DNA from: Lithobates sylvaticus
Taxonomy: Eukaryota > Chordata > Amphibia > Anura > Ranidae
Length of the DNA stretch: 64,000 nucleotides
Direction: 5' to 3'
Assembly (NCBI GenBank): GCA_028564925.1
Contig: CM053027.1
Span: forward strand, 242,241,149-242,305,148
The notes under the pieces are model-generated. The model saw only the letters and a program-made list of their open reading frames with translations. It did not search any database and was not told where the DNA came from. A program made the translations under genes and the position numbers. Shown here one piece after another: positions 33,078-45,488 of the stretch. The number at the start of each line of letters is the position of its first letter. The stretch's first letter is position 1.

Positions 33078-34612
33078 CCACTTATGGACTGCATTATACG
33101 GCAGCAATTTGAAGAGGAATGTCTTTGTTATGGCAGCTAGCTGCCATAACCCCGGTATCTTCTTCGTTTTTGGGCGGTCCGCTTTCAGATAAAAGTAGTC
33201 TCAGCAGCGTATTCGCCATGAGATCACTTTCATTGGGGTAGGGACATGGCCCCCCCCCCCGCCTTGCTCTGGTGCTCTCCACTGCTTACCTCCGCCAGTG
33301 GCGGAGGCGATCGCTTCTTGTATCCTCTGTGGTATGGAGTGGAGTGAGGGGAAGATGGCCCCCATCCGGCTCCATACCATTGCAGGGCGGAAGCAACGTC
33401 AATTACAAGGAATGTTTACATTCCTTTTAATAGGAATAAAAGTGACACATTTTTATTTATTTTTTTAACGAACAGTGTAAAAATAAAGACTAAAATAAAT
33501 AAGAAAAAATATTTTTTTTTAACGCACCCCGTCCCGCAGAGGTCGCGTGCAGAAACGAACGCATAGCGCCAGCATATGAAAATGGTGTCACCTTTCCACG
33601 AGCGGGCGCAATTTTGAAGCGCAACATGTTGAGTATCAATTTACTCAGCGTAACATTATCTTTCACAATCTAAAAAGAAATTGGGCTAACTGAACTGTAC
33701 GGTCTTATTTTATAATTAAAAAAAGTGTATTTTTTCCAAAAAGAGTGTGCTTGTAAGACCGCTGTGCAAATACGGTGTGACAGAAAGTATTGCAACGACC
33801 CCCATTTTATTCTCTAGGGTGTTAGAAAAAAATATATAATGTTTGGGGGTTCTAAGTAATTTTCTAGCAAAAAAAATTTACTTGTTAACAAGTATGCCAA
33901 TATTTTTTTTTTTAAAAATCAAATTTTTTCATCAATTTAGGGCAATATGTATTCAGCTACATATTTTTGGTAAAAAAAATCCTAATAAGCGTAAATTGAT
34001 TGGTTTGCACAAAAGTTATAGCATCTACAATTGATGGGATATTTTTATGCCATTTTTATTTATTTTTATTTTTACTAGTAATGGTGGTGATCAGCGATTT
34101 TTAGCGGGACTGCAACATTGCGAAAAAATCGGACACCTGACATTGACACTTCTTTGGGGACCAGCTACATTATTACAGTGATCAGTGCTAAAAATATTCA
34201 CTGTTACTGTACTAATGAGATGGGCAAAGAAGGGGTTAACACCAGGGGCGATATAAAAGGGTTAAGTGTGTCCCTAGGGGGTGCGTGCTGTGTAGGGGTT
34301 GCTCTGACTGGGTGAAGACAGAGATCAGTGTTCCTGCTAAGCAGGAACACAAGATCCCGTTCTTCCCTATCACAACAGCAATCTGCCTTGCTTACATAGG
34401 CAGATGGCCGTTCTGCCTCTCCCAGGAATGATCGCAGGCAGCTGGCGGACATCGGGTCCACCAAACTTGCTGATTGGCATCCCCTGTGTCTCACCTCTGG
34501 GGGTGCGTGCGCACCCCCAGTGGCTATTGCACGAAATTATGTACAGATAAGTCGTTTCATGCAATAGAGCTGACCTACTGCAGTACATCTGTGATAGGTG
34601 GTCAGAAAGTGG
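33078..34612. mobile_element. 1.5 kb TTAA-flanked dispersed repeat (whole copy)
   Basis: TTAA lies at both edges (33074-33077 and 34613-34616), with short inverted ends ccactta.../...aaagtgg. It is 1,535 bp and non-coding. The interior has a run of C at 33250 and motifs shared in reverse with the 22.6 kb copy (for example 'aaattgattggtttgcac' versus 'gcgcaaaccaatcaatcg'). TTAA duplications are the mark of piggyBac elements; the assignment remains inference. Confidence 0.7.
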
Positions 34613-34616
34613 TTAA

Positions 34617-35992
34617 AGTCGGAGTCTCTCCAGAGTCTGGACCGGCTGAGTGACGTCAGCCGACAACAGGCTTTAGTCCACTGTTGACAGAAAACATGTC
34701 ACATGAGTGCAGAACACTAACCCCACTGCTAGCCGGCTGAGGAAATAGGAGTAAAAACTGCCCATTTACAGCTTCTACACCAAGACTTTCACATATTGCT
34801 TATGCTAAGAGGTACCTCTCAGTGGACTTTGCATCAAATCCTAGCCATTCTCCTAGAGTGCACTTTAGACTAGTTACAGTATTATTTTACACATTACAGT
34901 TAATGCTTATATACACAGTTTATTGCGGACTTTGCTGATTCATGAGTTAATCCCACTCTAGTGGTACGGAACTATATTCTAAGTTACCTTTGCATAGTGA
35001 ATAAACTCTCTAGTGGATTCTGTCTGAACATACCTTCTGTGTGTTCATTTATACTCAAACAACCATTTATTCTAACCTGTACCAATACAGTGAGTTAATT
35101 TACCACTAAAACAATCTTGTGTCTATCTCCTAGTGCTAATTCACAGACAAGTTAAAAGTATCTATACTTGAGTTCTTATAAGTGCTTGCAGTAACTTTCA
35201 TTCAACCAGATGTGTCAGAGGGGCGGAGGTCATTCTTGGAGACAAGGAGCAGAACAGAAAACCCAAATTACCAAGCAGCTTCTTCGGGGGTAGCACTACC
35301 CTAGTTACCCACCCTTTTACCGTTTCAGGCATGCCATTACACCAGTCAATTTTAGCTAGTGAACATTTTCCAATATCGCCTCAGCTCTTTCTATCTGTGT
35401 AAGAAGCTAAGAGTCTCTACCCTTCTGAAGATTTCCCCTTGTCTCCTGTTTTGGTTATAAATATAAAATGTTAGATTTCCCTTTACTTTGATTTTGTGGC
35501 AATAGTCAAACACAGAGGGTGAATCTCCCCAATGATGACACGACAGAAGGTCTACACCTTTCTACTGTATCCAAAACTTTAAAAAAATATATATATGATT
35601 TTTTCATTACAGCATCCAAAGCAAATGTGCGAAGGGAAGGGGGATTTCATGTTTACTGCTAAACTGGCTTGGCTGACCATTAAGAATGCATTATGTTTGC
35701 GTATTATATGAGTTATACACACTTATTACTGAGAGTACACTCCGTTGTAGGCCACTTCATGAATTAAAGCCCAGACAGTGAAGCAGGCCTCAGGGCTTTC
35801 TGCACACTTCTGCTCAAAGTAAAATTCAAAAACACACAAAATGTTTTCAGCATCACAATAAAAAATAGAAATTTTCCAAACTGTAATCCCTGACCCTGTC
35901 TGGTCACAAACTCACCTCATTATCTCAATCAGCCTTGTGACAAACAAACAGGCCAACTTGAGTCTGTCCAGGATCCTGCCTAATTACACACT
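34617..35992. other. Unassigned stretch, possible LTR-like fossil part
   Basis: Between 34680 and 35150 a TATA-like 'ttatatacacag' (about 34909) is followed by AATAAA (about 35001) in an arrangement that could be a solo LTR, but I found neither end nor duplication. The rest has no recognised feature. Confidence 0.2.
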
Positions 35993-36150
35993 AGGGTTGA
36001 TTTACTAAGATTGAAGCGTGGAAAATCTGGTGCAAATCTGCATAGAAACCAATCAGCTTCCAGGTGTCAAAGCTTAATTGAAAAAGCTGAATTGGCAACC
36101 ATGCACAGCTGCAGCAGATTTGGCTCTATCTAGTTTTAGTAAATCAACCC
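35993..36150. mobile_element. MITE with 'gggttgatttactaa' ends
   Basis: The left end gggttgatttactaa and the right end ttagtaaatcaacccc are perfect inverted copies, 158 bp apart, possibly with a direct repeat ACTA. The interior 'aaaccaatcagcttccag' is common in ranid repeats as I recall. Confidence 0.85.
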
Positions 36151-37526
36151 CACTATCTCATAATACATGTCGCAGGCGATGACCTGGTCCCGGTATCTAT
36201 TCATACATGCTGCTCATGCAGAAGCTTATCTCCAGGGAAAGGAGCTCAGAATCTTAGACACCTCTTGACTAAAAGGGCTGTTGGATCCTGGTTCCAGTAA
36301 AATATGGACCCAATATAGGAGTTACCACTCATGGAGAAAACTATAAATTGCATTCTCCACTCAGAACAGACATCCTGGAACCCCCCAACCTGCAGAAGTG
36401 AGAACCCTGGGTGACATCTAACACTTCTGACACCTTCACAAGGAGTAGCATGGTCACAGTGTATTTATTATGCCCAACACATGATGTATACAAATACATG
36501 ATGATGTATACAAATCATTGATTTATGAATGTACCACGAGATTGTCCAAAACCGTTAAACAATTTTTTTGAAAACTGGAGGAAGTTGTTGAGATTGCTAG
36601 AAAACTGTAAAAGCCAGCATTAAAAAATGTAAAGGTACAATTAGATTGCAACATGTATGATCAGCTTAACTTCTATCAGTGATATAATTACAAATTAGTT
36701 CCAGAAATCATGTTCACGTATGCATTTGTACCAAGGCATGCAAATAGTGCTTTAAATGCCAACATATGGCTGAAAATAAAAATTGTATGGCTGTAACTGA
36801 CAGTGAATGTTGACAGTCAAATGTGAAGTAATTTGACTTGGTTTTAATACGCAAAGCCCAACAGAGATGTTATACTGCATCAAGCCATTTTTGTCTGTTT
36901 TCACCAATAACAAAGAATTCATGTGCTAAGACAATCCAAATTTATAAATCCCCAGTCCTCCTTATCATACCATGCTTACCAATCAACATTTTACTTATTC
37001 GATGTATCCTGAATGTGTACATTTAAACTAATATAATATTATTGAAGATTAGTATTCAGACTGTTTACTGTTAATTTTATTTTTGAAAGGTGAGGTGTGT
37101 TAACTGGGCATAGTGTTTAGATGTAAAATAGGCCAAGGAAATAAAATCACATTTATCCTTTATCACTGGGAAATAGAAGCTGAAAAAGAAAAGATGGAGA
37201 GGTTTAAGAATTTTCTTACTATTCTAAAGTGTGTCCTTGCAGGGTAGGGGTGGCCTTTCTGCAGAAGATTTACAGAAAATGAAAAAGGAAATAAAATCAG
37301 ATGCACAGGGAATTGGGACTCATGTGATAAGGTAGACCATGTGTTTTGCATACACTGGTATTGCACCTTAACTTATAAAAAAAAAGACTTATTTTTTTGG
37401 ATTATTTTTTGTAGTGTGCTGCAGTCTTTTATTGCCCACTTTAATAGTTGGTGTGCCATTAATGGCAACAAAAAATTACCTACAATTGAATGGCGTGACA
37501 CGCACCTATCTTCTGTGATTTGCGAG
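36151..37526. other. Unassigned, largely unique intron
   Basis: Contains a short internal duplication 'catgatgtatacaaat' at 36480-36508. No gene or repeat ends recognised. Confidence 0.4.
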
Positions 37527-37529
37527 TTA

Positions 37530-37942
37530 TGCCCCGTACACACGGTCGGAAAATCCGACCACAAAATCCATCGGATTTTTTCAGACGGATTTTGTCCGAC
37601 ACTGGTGTTGCATACACACAGTCGGACAAAGTTGTCCGAAAATCCGATCATTCTGAACGTGGTGACGTTTGTTGCCTACGACGGGACTAGTAGCCAATAG
37701 CTTTGGTCTTGTAATGTGAACTGAGCATGCGTGGCACTTTGTCCGTCGGAATTCGCTACACGCGATCGGAAAAAGTCCGATAGGACTTTGTTGTCGGAAA
37801 ATTTGAGAGCAGGAGATAAAACTTTGTCCGTCGGAAAATCCGACAGAAAAAGTCCGATGGAGCCTACACCCGGTCGGAATTTCCGACAACATGGTCCGAT
37901 AGGACATTTTCCGTTGGAAAATCCGACCGTGTGTATGGGGCA
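37530..37942. mobile_element. Harbinger-like MITE
   Basis: Flanked by TTA (37527-37529, 37943-37945). The ends tgccccgtacacacggtcgg and ccgaccgtgtgtatggggca are inverted copies. The interior is built of many 'tccgac'/'gtcgga' words, so several alternative hairpins are possible. 413 bp, non-coding. Confidence 0.92.
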
Positions 37943-37945
37943 TTA

Positions 37946-39076
37946 AAGTGAATTGCATTTTAATGCCTTACCTTGTGTCTGGGTCCTATTATATTTTTTA
38001 GCCTCTATTTTAAGGAGGGGAGGAGGAAGGTACCAGGATAAAGCCTTTGCCTAACTTTCCAGTGGTCATACGGATTCAAAAATGTTAGTACTTTTGAGTT
38101 ATTGGTCCAGAATAAGAAATCAGGCCAGAGGTAGCCAGCTAGCATTTTCCAAAAAGGGGATTTAACCAAGGCAATCTCCATATTTCATTAATACAGGTTT
38201 CCCCAATATCTATATAATGCATGACTTAAACGGATTTATCTATTGTATGGTAAAAGAGTTTTTCGGTTATGCAATGACCCTTTTTCATTAAAGGGCTTTC
38301 AAAGCAAGGTGTTTGATGAAGCACATCTACAATTTCATTTACCCATGAAAAGTCAACTTCTCCAATTTAGATTTTCAGTACACTGAGCTCATACTTATCT
38401 AGACACATGAATGATGAGTTGTACAACAGTTAATGTCACTTCCATTGCACAGCTCTTCTACAGTTGTCCCTGGCTACTGAAGTTTAGCTGCATTTCTGAG
38501 CCAAGTACAAAAAGGAATGCCTGGAGACTTTTCTCAAATGTACTAGATATGCAATAAAATGTAACAGATTAGTATACATTTTGACTGACTTGAAAGTAAG
38601 TTATTTCTGTGCTTTAGAGCAGGATCAATCCTAACTTCCCCTTCTCCCTCCAAAAACTACCACTATACACAATAGTTGCATCTATAATTATGCAGTTTCT
38701 TCAAGGGCTCTGTGAGTGTCACGGCTTTAAAAACTGTTCATAACAATAGAAAACATTTTGTAATCGAACATACCTCCAAAGCAGTATGAACCTCTCTATA
38801 AGTTGAATGCCTTTGAATATAATTGTGCTACATAATTATCATCCTAGACATGAGCAGAACACGCATACTAAGAGTCTCCTGGGTGCCAAAATAATGAACA
38901 GACTTTAAGACTTTGAAGTGCCCCATTGCAGCCAGATCAAGCATTAGAAAATGGCAGATGCTCAAATGCTTTTTAAACAAACATATTAGCCTATACTTCC
39001 ACTTTAAGCTAAACATGTTGAAGTTGTTGAAGTTGGCACCTGAACTGAGTACTTCTAAGTTCAGTGCAACGTTAGG
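37946..39076. other. Unassigned, repeat-poor intron
   Basis: About 1.1 kb of apparently unique sequence with no coding similarity. Confidence 0.4.
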
Positions 39077-39464
39077 TAAGGCCCTTTCATACGAGCAATT
39101 CAATCAGGATTGGATGTCCCTTTTTTAGGCAGACCCGATTGGGCTCTTCATTTTCCTCTATGGAGTTGCAGATGTAAATTTACTTGTGTCCGTTTACACC
39201 CACCTACCTCTAAACTGATCTGGAAAAAACAAATGGAAGGGGATCAGTTCCCCTTCATCTGGCCAGATTAGAGGGCAGTTGGGTGTAAACTGATAGCCGG
39301 TCTGTTTACATCCGACTGCCAACAGAGCATAAGTGGGCTGTGCCTGCTCTGCTTAAGTCATTTGCCCGCTCTGATCAGCTCAGCGGGGAATGAGCTCAGC
39401 GGGGAATCAGCAGACAGGTGCCCTGCTGTGAAAAATGGATCCGACCTGCGTGAAAGGGGCCTAA
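39077..39464. mobile_element. MITE with 'taaggccctttcatacg' ends
   Basis: The ends taaggccctttcatacg and cgtgaaaggggcctaa are inverted copies. The interior carries 'tctgatcagctcagcggg' words and a direct duplication 'gctcagcggggaat' (39376-39405). Non-coding, 388 bp. Confidence 0.7.
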
Positions 39465-41384
39465 AAGTGCTCAAATTATCTAAGCTGTAGTCCACCAGGC
39501 AAGGAGTACAACGCTGTTTGGAATTCCAGTGTAGCAAAGGTACTGTTGTCAACCTAAAATGGGAAGTTGACAGCACACTGGATTTCTGACAGATCAAGTT
39601 TTTTCTCTATGCTCTGATATACACAATACACCAGTTTTGTGTAGACTGACCCTTTAAAGCTGCACTACACACCCAAGTCCACGGAATCTAGGCTATAGGT
39701 GAGATAAAGACATTTGTCTGATTAATCATGGCTTTCTGCATTTAAAAAACTGTATACAGTTTTCTATAAATAAATCCTTAAAATCCTGCTGTTAAAATGC
39801 TAATCTTCGGCAGAAGTACAGTTTATCAAACAGATAAGTAACGTTTTTTAGTCATTGCCACATCTTTTGATTGCAAATACTGCCACATTTCTTACTACCT
39901 GCACAAAGCATAAATAAATATGGAATCACGATACAAATAAATCTAGCATTTTGCTTCTCTCCCAACTTCACTGAAACAGTTAGAGTAAAGCAATCCATAC
40001 AAGTGTGGGCCTCAGAGATGGATCTGAAAGGCTTCAATTAAGCTGAATGGAGTTATTTGGTATTTAAATAATTACTGGATAGAAGGAGTAATCGAGGGTC
40101 TCTGCTGATTTCTTTCACTGTCATCTTAATGGAGGCTATAAGATTATTATTTAAATGGATTTGAGATTTCCTTTTGAAGGAAAGAAAAATGCAGAGACTG
40201 AAGGAATAGGCAGGGACTGATCATTTAACTGTCACTGGTAAGGTTTGGAGAAGCATTATTAGTCTTTGCTTATTCCAGCTGTCAGTCATTCTAACGTGCA
40301 GTACATTATTAGCACACATTTCATGCACAGGGAATAGAAGGGGAAAATCTGAAACAAGGATAAAAAACCATAGGTTGTCCTCAGCAGAAATATCAGGAAC
40401 AATTTATACGCCATTGAGCACCAGCTGCACTGCATTTTATTAAGACAAGCACTGATTCCCCCGCCCGCCCCGCCCCATCTCCCATATTTTCAGATGAGTT
40501 ACGTTTGAATCATTGTTTGCTCACAAAAGATCCTCATGTACCATTGTAGAATGCTTTAGTACCTCCTACACCCTTGGAATAAAATAGGTTAAAAATTGTG
40601 ATTATACACAAACCATAGCTTCCGTTTTGTTATAGTGTATGTCCCTGACAATAAACTTAATTTATTTATTTATTTTTCCTTTTGTTCTGTTGAATTTCAC
40701 TGTTGCATTTTTATATCTGATGGTCAAATGCACGCAAAATGTTAGAATTTTGTCAGAATTTTATAGCTGAATCCAGTTATTAGCTTTGATTACACAACTA
40801 TTATTCTCTCTGATGTGGAAACGAGGAGAGGGGAAAGGTTGCAGTAATTTAAAGCAGCATTAAAGTGTCATTAAAACCCAAATTATCAAAAACTGTCAAT
40901 ACAGATTATATTACATTGTGTTCATATTCACTCCACTGGAGCCATTGTTTTATCTATTCTGCAAAAATCTGGGTTGATTCTGCTGTTCACTGTCCCTCTC
41001 TCATTGTCTGTGTCCCTGCTGCAGCCTGACATTGCTTAGACTAGTTGACAACATCTACTGAGCATGTTCCAGTTTCAGTTCCCTTCTACGCTGTTCATGT
41101 CCTCCTTTTTCTTATTTGTGCAGCTTATGTAATTTTAGAGTCACATGTGGGCGTATACATTAAATGACACTTCATGCTACATTTCCTCATGTTGCTAAAA
41201 CACTATGAAGGCAAGATATAAGATGGTGATTGATGGAGGCTTCATCTCCCTATTAGTCCCAGCATATACACACCATAGACACAGGCTGGAGGTGGTGTGA
41301 CTGACAGAATGTCCTCCAGATGACTTTACAGTGTAAACAAAGTGAAAGCTATGGTCATTCAACTTAAATTCCACCTACACAATG
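39465..41384. other. Repeat-poor intron, candidate regulatory DNA
   Basis: The block 40040-40560 lacks repeat ends and carries TAATTA-like and ATTTAAAT words, CAGCTG E-boxes (about 40278 and 40430) and a C-rich cluster (40460-40485). That it is an enhancer is speculation. Around 40850 a MITE-like 'gtaatttaaagcagcattaa' begins, without a recognised partner. Confidence 0.3.
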
Positions 41385-41475
41385 GGGTTTATTTACTAAA
41401 GGCAAATCCACTTTGCACTGCAAATGCACTTGGAAGTGCAGTCGCTGTACATCTGAGGGGGACATGCAAGATAAA
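41385..41475. mobile_element. Half copy of the 'tttactaaaggcaaat' MITE
   Basis: 'tttatttactaaaggcaaat' through 'gtacatctgagggggacatg' matches the left half of 16587-16811. The right half is missing. Confidence 0.7.
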
Positions 41476-41487
41476 TAAAAATAAAAT

Positions 41488-42771
41488 AAAGTGTTACTAA
41501 ACCCACAACATTAAAATCAGTGTGTATATGCAGTAAAGCATGCTTGTTTTACTCACTGTAGAACCTACGTATGTATACCTATGTATGTATACCTATGTAC
41601 CTCTACATCATGTAAAAAGGCTGTTTGATCCTGTCTTCTCTGATCCTCCCCTTCTTTTACAGACAGAGCCTTTGGAGTCACTGTGTACATGCTCAGTTTG
41701 GTGTGTATTGCTAGAGTTTTTTTTTTTTCTTTTCTTGGGAGGGTGCATGTGTTCAGCACAGGGCCAACAGAGGGTCAGGGGTCCTGCAGACTCATAGAAA
41801 AGTCAGAGTATATTGAAAACTCCTCCTATAAGCTTTAACCAGACACTGATAAAAGTCACAAGACTTCTATATACTGCTGAAATGTCCCTGCGTCTTATGG
41901 AGCTTATACAGACAAGGCAACGCCCCCAACATCGCAACATCAGAATATCAGCACTCGGCTTCTCTGTGGAGGAGAGAGGACAGGATGTGAGGAGGGGCAT
42001 ACCAAGGGGGAGCGGGGGGAGGCGGTCTTCCTCGGGTGCCAAAACAGGGGGGGTGTCAGTGGCATTGCTATGGGTGTGACACCATCCCGAAAGCGACAAG
42101 AGCCCCGGCTGTTTTTTTTTTTTTTTTTTATTTAGCCGGAACACCCCAGGCGCCGTGGTCTGGTCCAGTCTAATTTCTTGCTCCTTCCACCGGCAGCTGC
42201 TGCAAACTATGTCCCCAGACCTCCTTCCTAGCTGCTGCCCGGGTGCATCTGAGGCTGAGAGCCAGCCAGCCAGAAGGGGTTGTGGATTGTATTGGTAGTG
42301 TCCTCCACTGCCTGAGGTGAGCTGGTGATAAGGGGGTGGGAGATGTGGGCTGGCATGGTATCCACTGCCCAGTCACCTGAGCTGTTGTGATAGAAGAGGC
42401 TGAAGGGGTGTTTGTGTCTGCCCTGCCACCCTGAGATGATCTGGGAAGGGGGGAGATTGCTGTGTCCACCACCACCACCCAGGTATAGTGTAACTGAGCT
42501 GATTTGATAGAGGGGGGGGGTTGGTATTGCTGTGTCTCCACCACCCACCTATAGTAGTAGTATAATATTAAATATTTTAGTACACCATTTGGTTCAGAAT
42601 ATTTGTTTTCTTGTTTTCCTCCTCTAAAACCTAGGTGCCTCTTCTGGTCAGGTGCGTCTTATGGTGCGAAAAATACAGTATATTTACTAAAGTAATTTCA
42701 TTTCCATGTTCTGTGTACTGTGAGAGACCAGATATAGTTAATGCAGAGTACTGGGTTTAGTAACACTTTAA
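41488..42771. mobile_element. MITE 'aaagtgttactaaacccac', enlarged by an insertion
   Basis: The ends aaagtgttactaaacccac and gtttagtaacacttta are inverted copies. Outer parts match 44119-44615 over long stretches ('gcatgcttgttttactcact', 'aagctttaaccagacact'). The part from about 41882 to about 42665 has no counterpart there and is a later insertion ending in 'gcgtcttatggtgcgaaaaa', an end type known from other DNA transposons. Confidence 0.8.
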
Positions 42772-42878
42772 TACTGCTTTAACAAAAGACAACTTGATAT
42801 TTCAGTCCAAAATAGGTATTGATGGTGGAGTGCAAACTTTGCCACATTAACCAGTAGAATTCTGTACATGCAGGACCT

Positions 42879-43258
42879 TTAGGCCTCATGCACACTGCAC
42901 GTTTTTACAGCTGCTGTTTCTTGGCTATAGAAAAAAAAATTCTGCAGCCAGTAAACTCCCCAGCATGTTATCCTATGTGTCCATGCACACATAGGCTTTG
43001 GGTTTGAACACTTTTTTTTTTTTATGGCTGTAAAAAGGCTCTAACTCCCAAAAACGTGAAAAAAAAATGGTGAAAAACGCAGCTATTCAGTGTTTATAAG
43101 CGTTTTGGGGCCATAAGCTTTTGTGGGAGTATAGTTTTGCTTAAAAAAAAGCTAAAATACACTACTACAAAAATGCTGTAAAACTCAATCTACAGCTATA
43201 GCTTTATACAGCTAACACTACTGGAGTTTTTATAACGTCCAGTGTACACAAGGCTTTA
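42879..43258. mobile_element. MITE with 'ttaggcctcatgcacac' ends
   Basis: The left end ttaggcctcatgcacactg and right end agtgtacacaaggcttta are inverted relatives, and the interior has aaaaacg words. Non-coding. Confidence 0.65.
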
Positions 43259-43327
43259 GAGGGAGAAAACATGGGGGAAATTTGCATGTATTGGAGGAAT
43301 GTCCAGCACGGGTTCTTCTGCCCTGAC

Positions 43328-43360
43328 ATACATACATACATACATACATACATACATAAA
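43328..43360. repeat. (CATA)n microsatellite
   Basis: About eight tandem 'cata' units. Confidence 0.9.
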
Positions 43361-43834
43361 CAGGTGCTTGTTGATAGAGGAGGGTAGTTAGATGTACATG
43401 CATGATCTGAATGCCATATGGTAACAGTGACAGGAAACTCTGTATACTGGAATATTTGGCTTGGAATATTGTTGGTAGGCCTTTTAGTGACACAATGTAT
43501 ATTAGACAATGCATGCATGTACATTTATGTGTCGATAATTTCAAAATGCTTTTTAACAGTTACATAGCATTCGAGACACCACTTGCCATTTTATGCTTAA
43601 AGCATAACTGCTCATTCACATATTTGATACAAGGAGCATATCATAAAAACAACCTTTTTTTATATTTGAAGCATTCTTTTTTATATTGCTAAAATTACCA
43701 TCCAGTTTTGTGATGGAAAATGAGTCAGTGTAATTGCTTGCAAATAGCATACCTCATTGTTGCACCCTGTATTGGTGGCCTAGTTACTGCTTTTCTCAAT
43801 AGAAACCTATTAAAATGCAAAGTTATCACCAGTC

Positions 43835-44040
43835 TAAGGCCTCATTCACATTAGTGGCAGTCTCTGTCATCCCTTGAAAAGAAATCCACTGTGGATTGTT
43901 TTTCAGAGTGCAGCGAAGCAGCGACTTTCACACATTCAGAAGGTGATACTCCCCCCTCCTGAGAGCCTGTGTTTTTTAATTAGCTTTTTTTTCAACCGAA
44001 TGGAGATTTTGCATTGAAAAACTGCACTGCGACATGAGCC
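43835..44040. mobile_element. MITE-like fragment 'aaggcctcattcacatt'
   Basis: The left end taaggcctcattcacatta resembles other Harbinger-like MITEs here, and a weak right counterpart 'actgcgacatgagcc' lies at about 44024-44039. A decayed copy. Confidence 0.4.
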
Positions 44041-44118
44041 AAGTATTTGATAACTTAACATGCTGAGATAAGTTTGGGGGTCAGCTGTCTATTTTTACTG
44101 CCCCTTGAGCAAGGCGTT

Positions 44119-44615
44119 AAGGTGTTATTAAACCCACAACAGTAAAATCAGTCAGTACATGCGGTAAAGCATGCTTGTTTTACTCACTGTGGAACCTAAG
44201 GGGTTAATCCTCTGTATTGTGCAAAAAGGCTGTTTGCCTGTCTTCTCTGATCCTCCCCTTTTTTACTGTCAGACAGACAGAGCCTTTGGAATCACTCTGC
44301 ACATGCTCAGTTCAGTGTTTATTGCTAGAGAGTTGTTTTCATGGGGTGCATGTGATCAACACAGGTCCAATCAGTACTGTCCAGACAGAGGGTCAGGAGC
44401 CTGGTAGCCCCATAGGACAGTCAAAGTAGAATGAAAGCTTCTCCTACAAGCTTTAACCAGACACTAATAAAAAAGTCACAAGACTGCTATATACTGATGA
44501 AAAGAAAAAGGTATTTAGCAGTTTATATTTTCTAAAATAATTGCATTTCCATGTTCTGTGTACTGTGGAAGACCAGATATAGTCAATGCAACTCCTGAGT
44601 TTAGTAACACTTTAA
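44119..44615. mobile_element. MITE 'ggtgttattaaacccac', uninterrupted copy
   Basis: The ends aaggtgttattaaacccac and gtttagtaacactttaa are inverted copies. It is a sister copy of 41488-42771 without the insertion, which lets the insertion in the other copy be delimited. Confidence 0.8.
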
Positions 44616-44733
44616 TCTAGCATTATTTTCATGGGTGATGCCCGTGCGGTAATTTTTACTTGACCCAAACTGGACATGCTGCACAGCATATAAAGCAAAA
44701 AAAGCAGTAATAAAAATCAGACAGTTGGAAACC

Positions 44734-45229
44734 TTAAAGTGATTGTAAAGTCTTGTTTTTTTTGTTAAAAATAATAAAAATGTTATATTCACCTCCTCTG
44801 TGCAGTGGATTTGCACAGAGCAGCCTGGATCCTACTCTTCTCGGGTCCCTCATCAGCTCTCCTGGCCCCTCCCTCCCAACAAGTGCCCCCACAGCAAGCA
44901 GCTTGCTATGGGGGCACCCGAGCCAAGCTGCAGCTCTGTGTATCTATTCAGACACAGAGCTGCAGCTCGGTTCCGCCCCCTCTCTCTCCTCATTGGCTGA
45001 CTGACTTTGATTAAAAAGCAGCAGGAGCCAATGGAGCCGCACTGCTGTTTCAGTCAATGAGGAGGGGAGTCCAGGGCAGCCGAGACAATCCTACAGCATT
45101 GCTTGATAGCAAAGGAGCTCAGGTAAGTATTAGAGGGGCTGAGTGGGGCTGCTGCACACAGAAGGCTTTTTAGCTCAATACATATAATGCATTAAGATAT
45201 AAAACCTTCTGACTTTACAACCACTTTAA
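44734..45229. mobile_element. MITE 'ttaaagtgattgtaaagtc'
   Basis: The ends ttaaagtgattgtaaagtc and gactttacaaccactttaa are near-perfect inverted repeats about 496 bp apart. The interior has paired words ('agccaagctgcagctctgtg' and 'cacagagctgcagctcggtt'). Non-coding; the same family was inserted at 50795-51180. Confidence 0.9.
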
Positions 45230-45488
45230 TTCTGGTTATGGATCTTTATCCATTAAAAGCTTGTTTCCCGCAGACTGGACCCAGACACTGCCATCCTGTA
45301 TTTAATACTGGGAGATAAAAGGTTTTAAAAGTGATGTTCTAATAAGCATCAGAGGATGTCTGTCCACTGGGCAGATGCATGAAGGTGGTATGAAGGTGAA
45401 TCATTCACCAACCAAAGAGAACAGATTGGTGAAGCACATTCAGGCGTGTGTTCTACTAAGTTTTTAAAATCCATTTTAATAAAACGGT

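Noticed and set aside
30831-35340. LTR retroelement copies around 30.8-31.5 and 34.7-35.1 kb
   Set aside because: TATA- and AATAAA-like words alone are not enough; no paired ends, duplication or coding parts were found, so they are listed only as weak possibilities.
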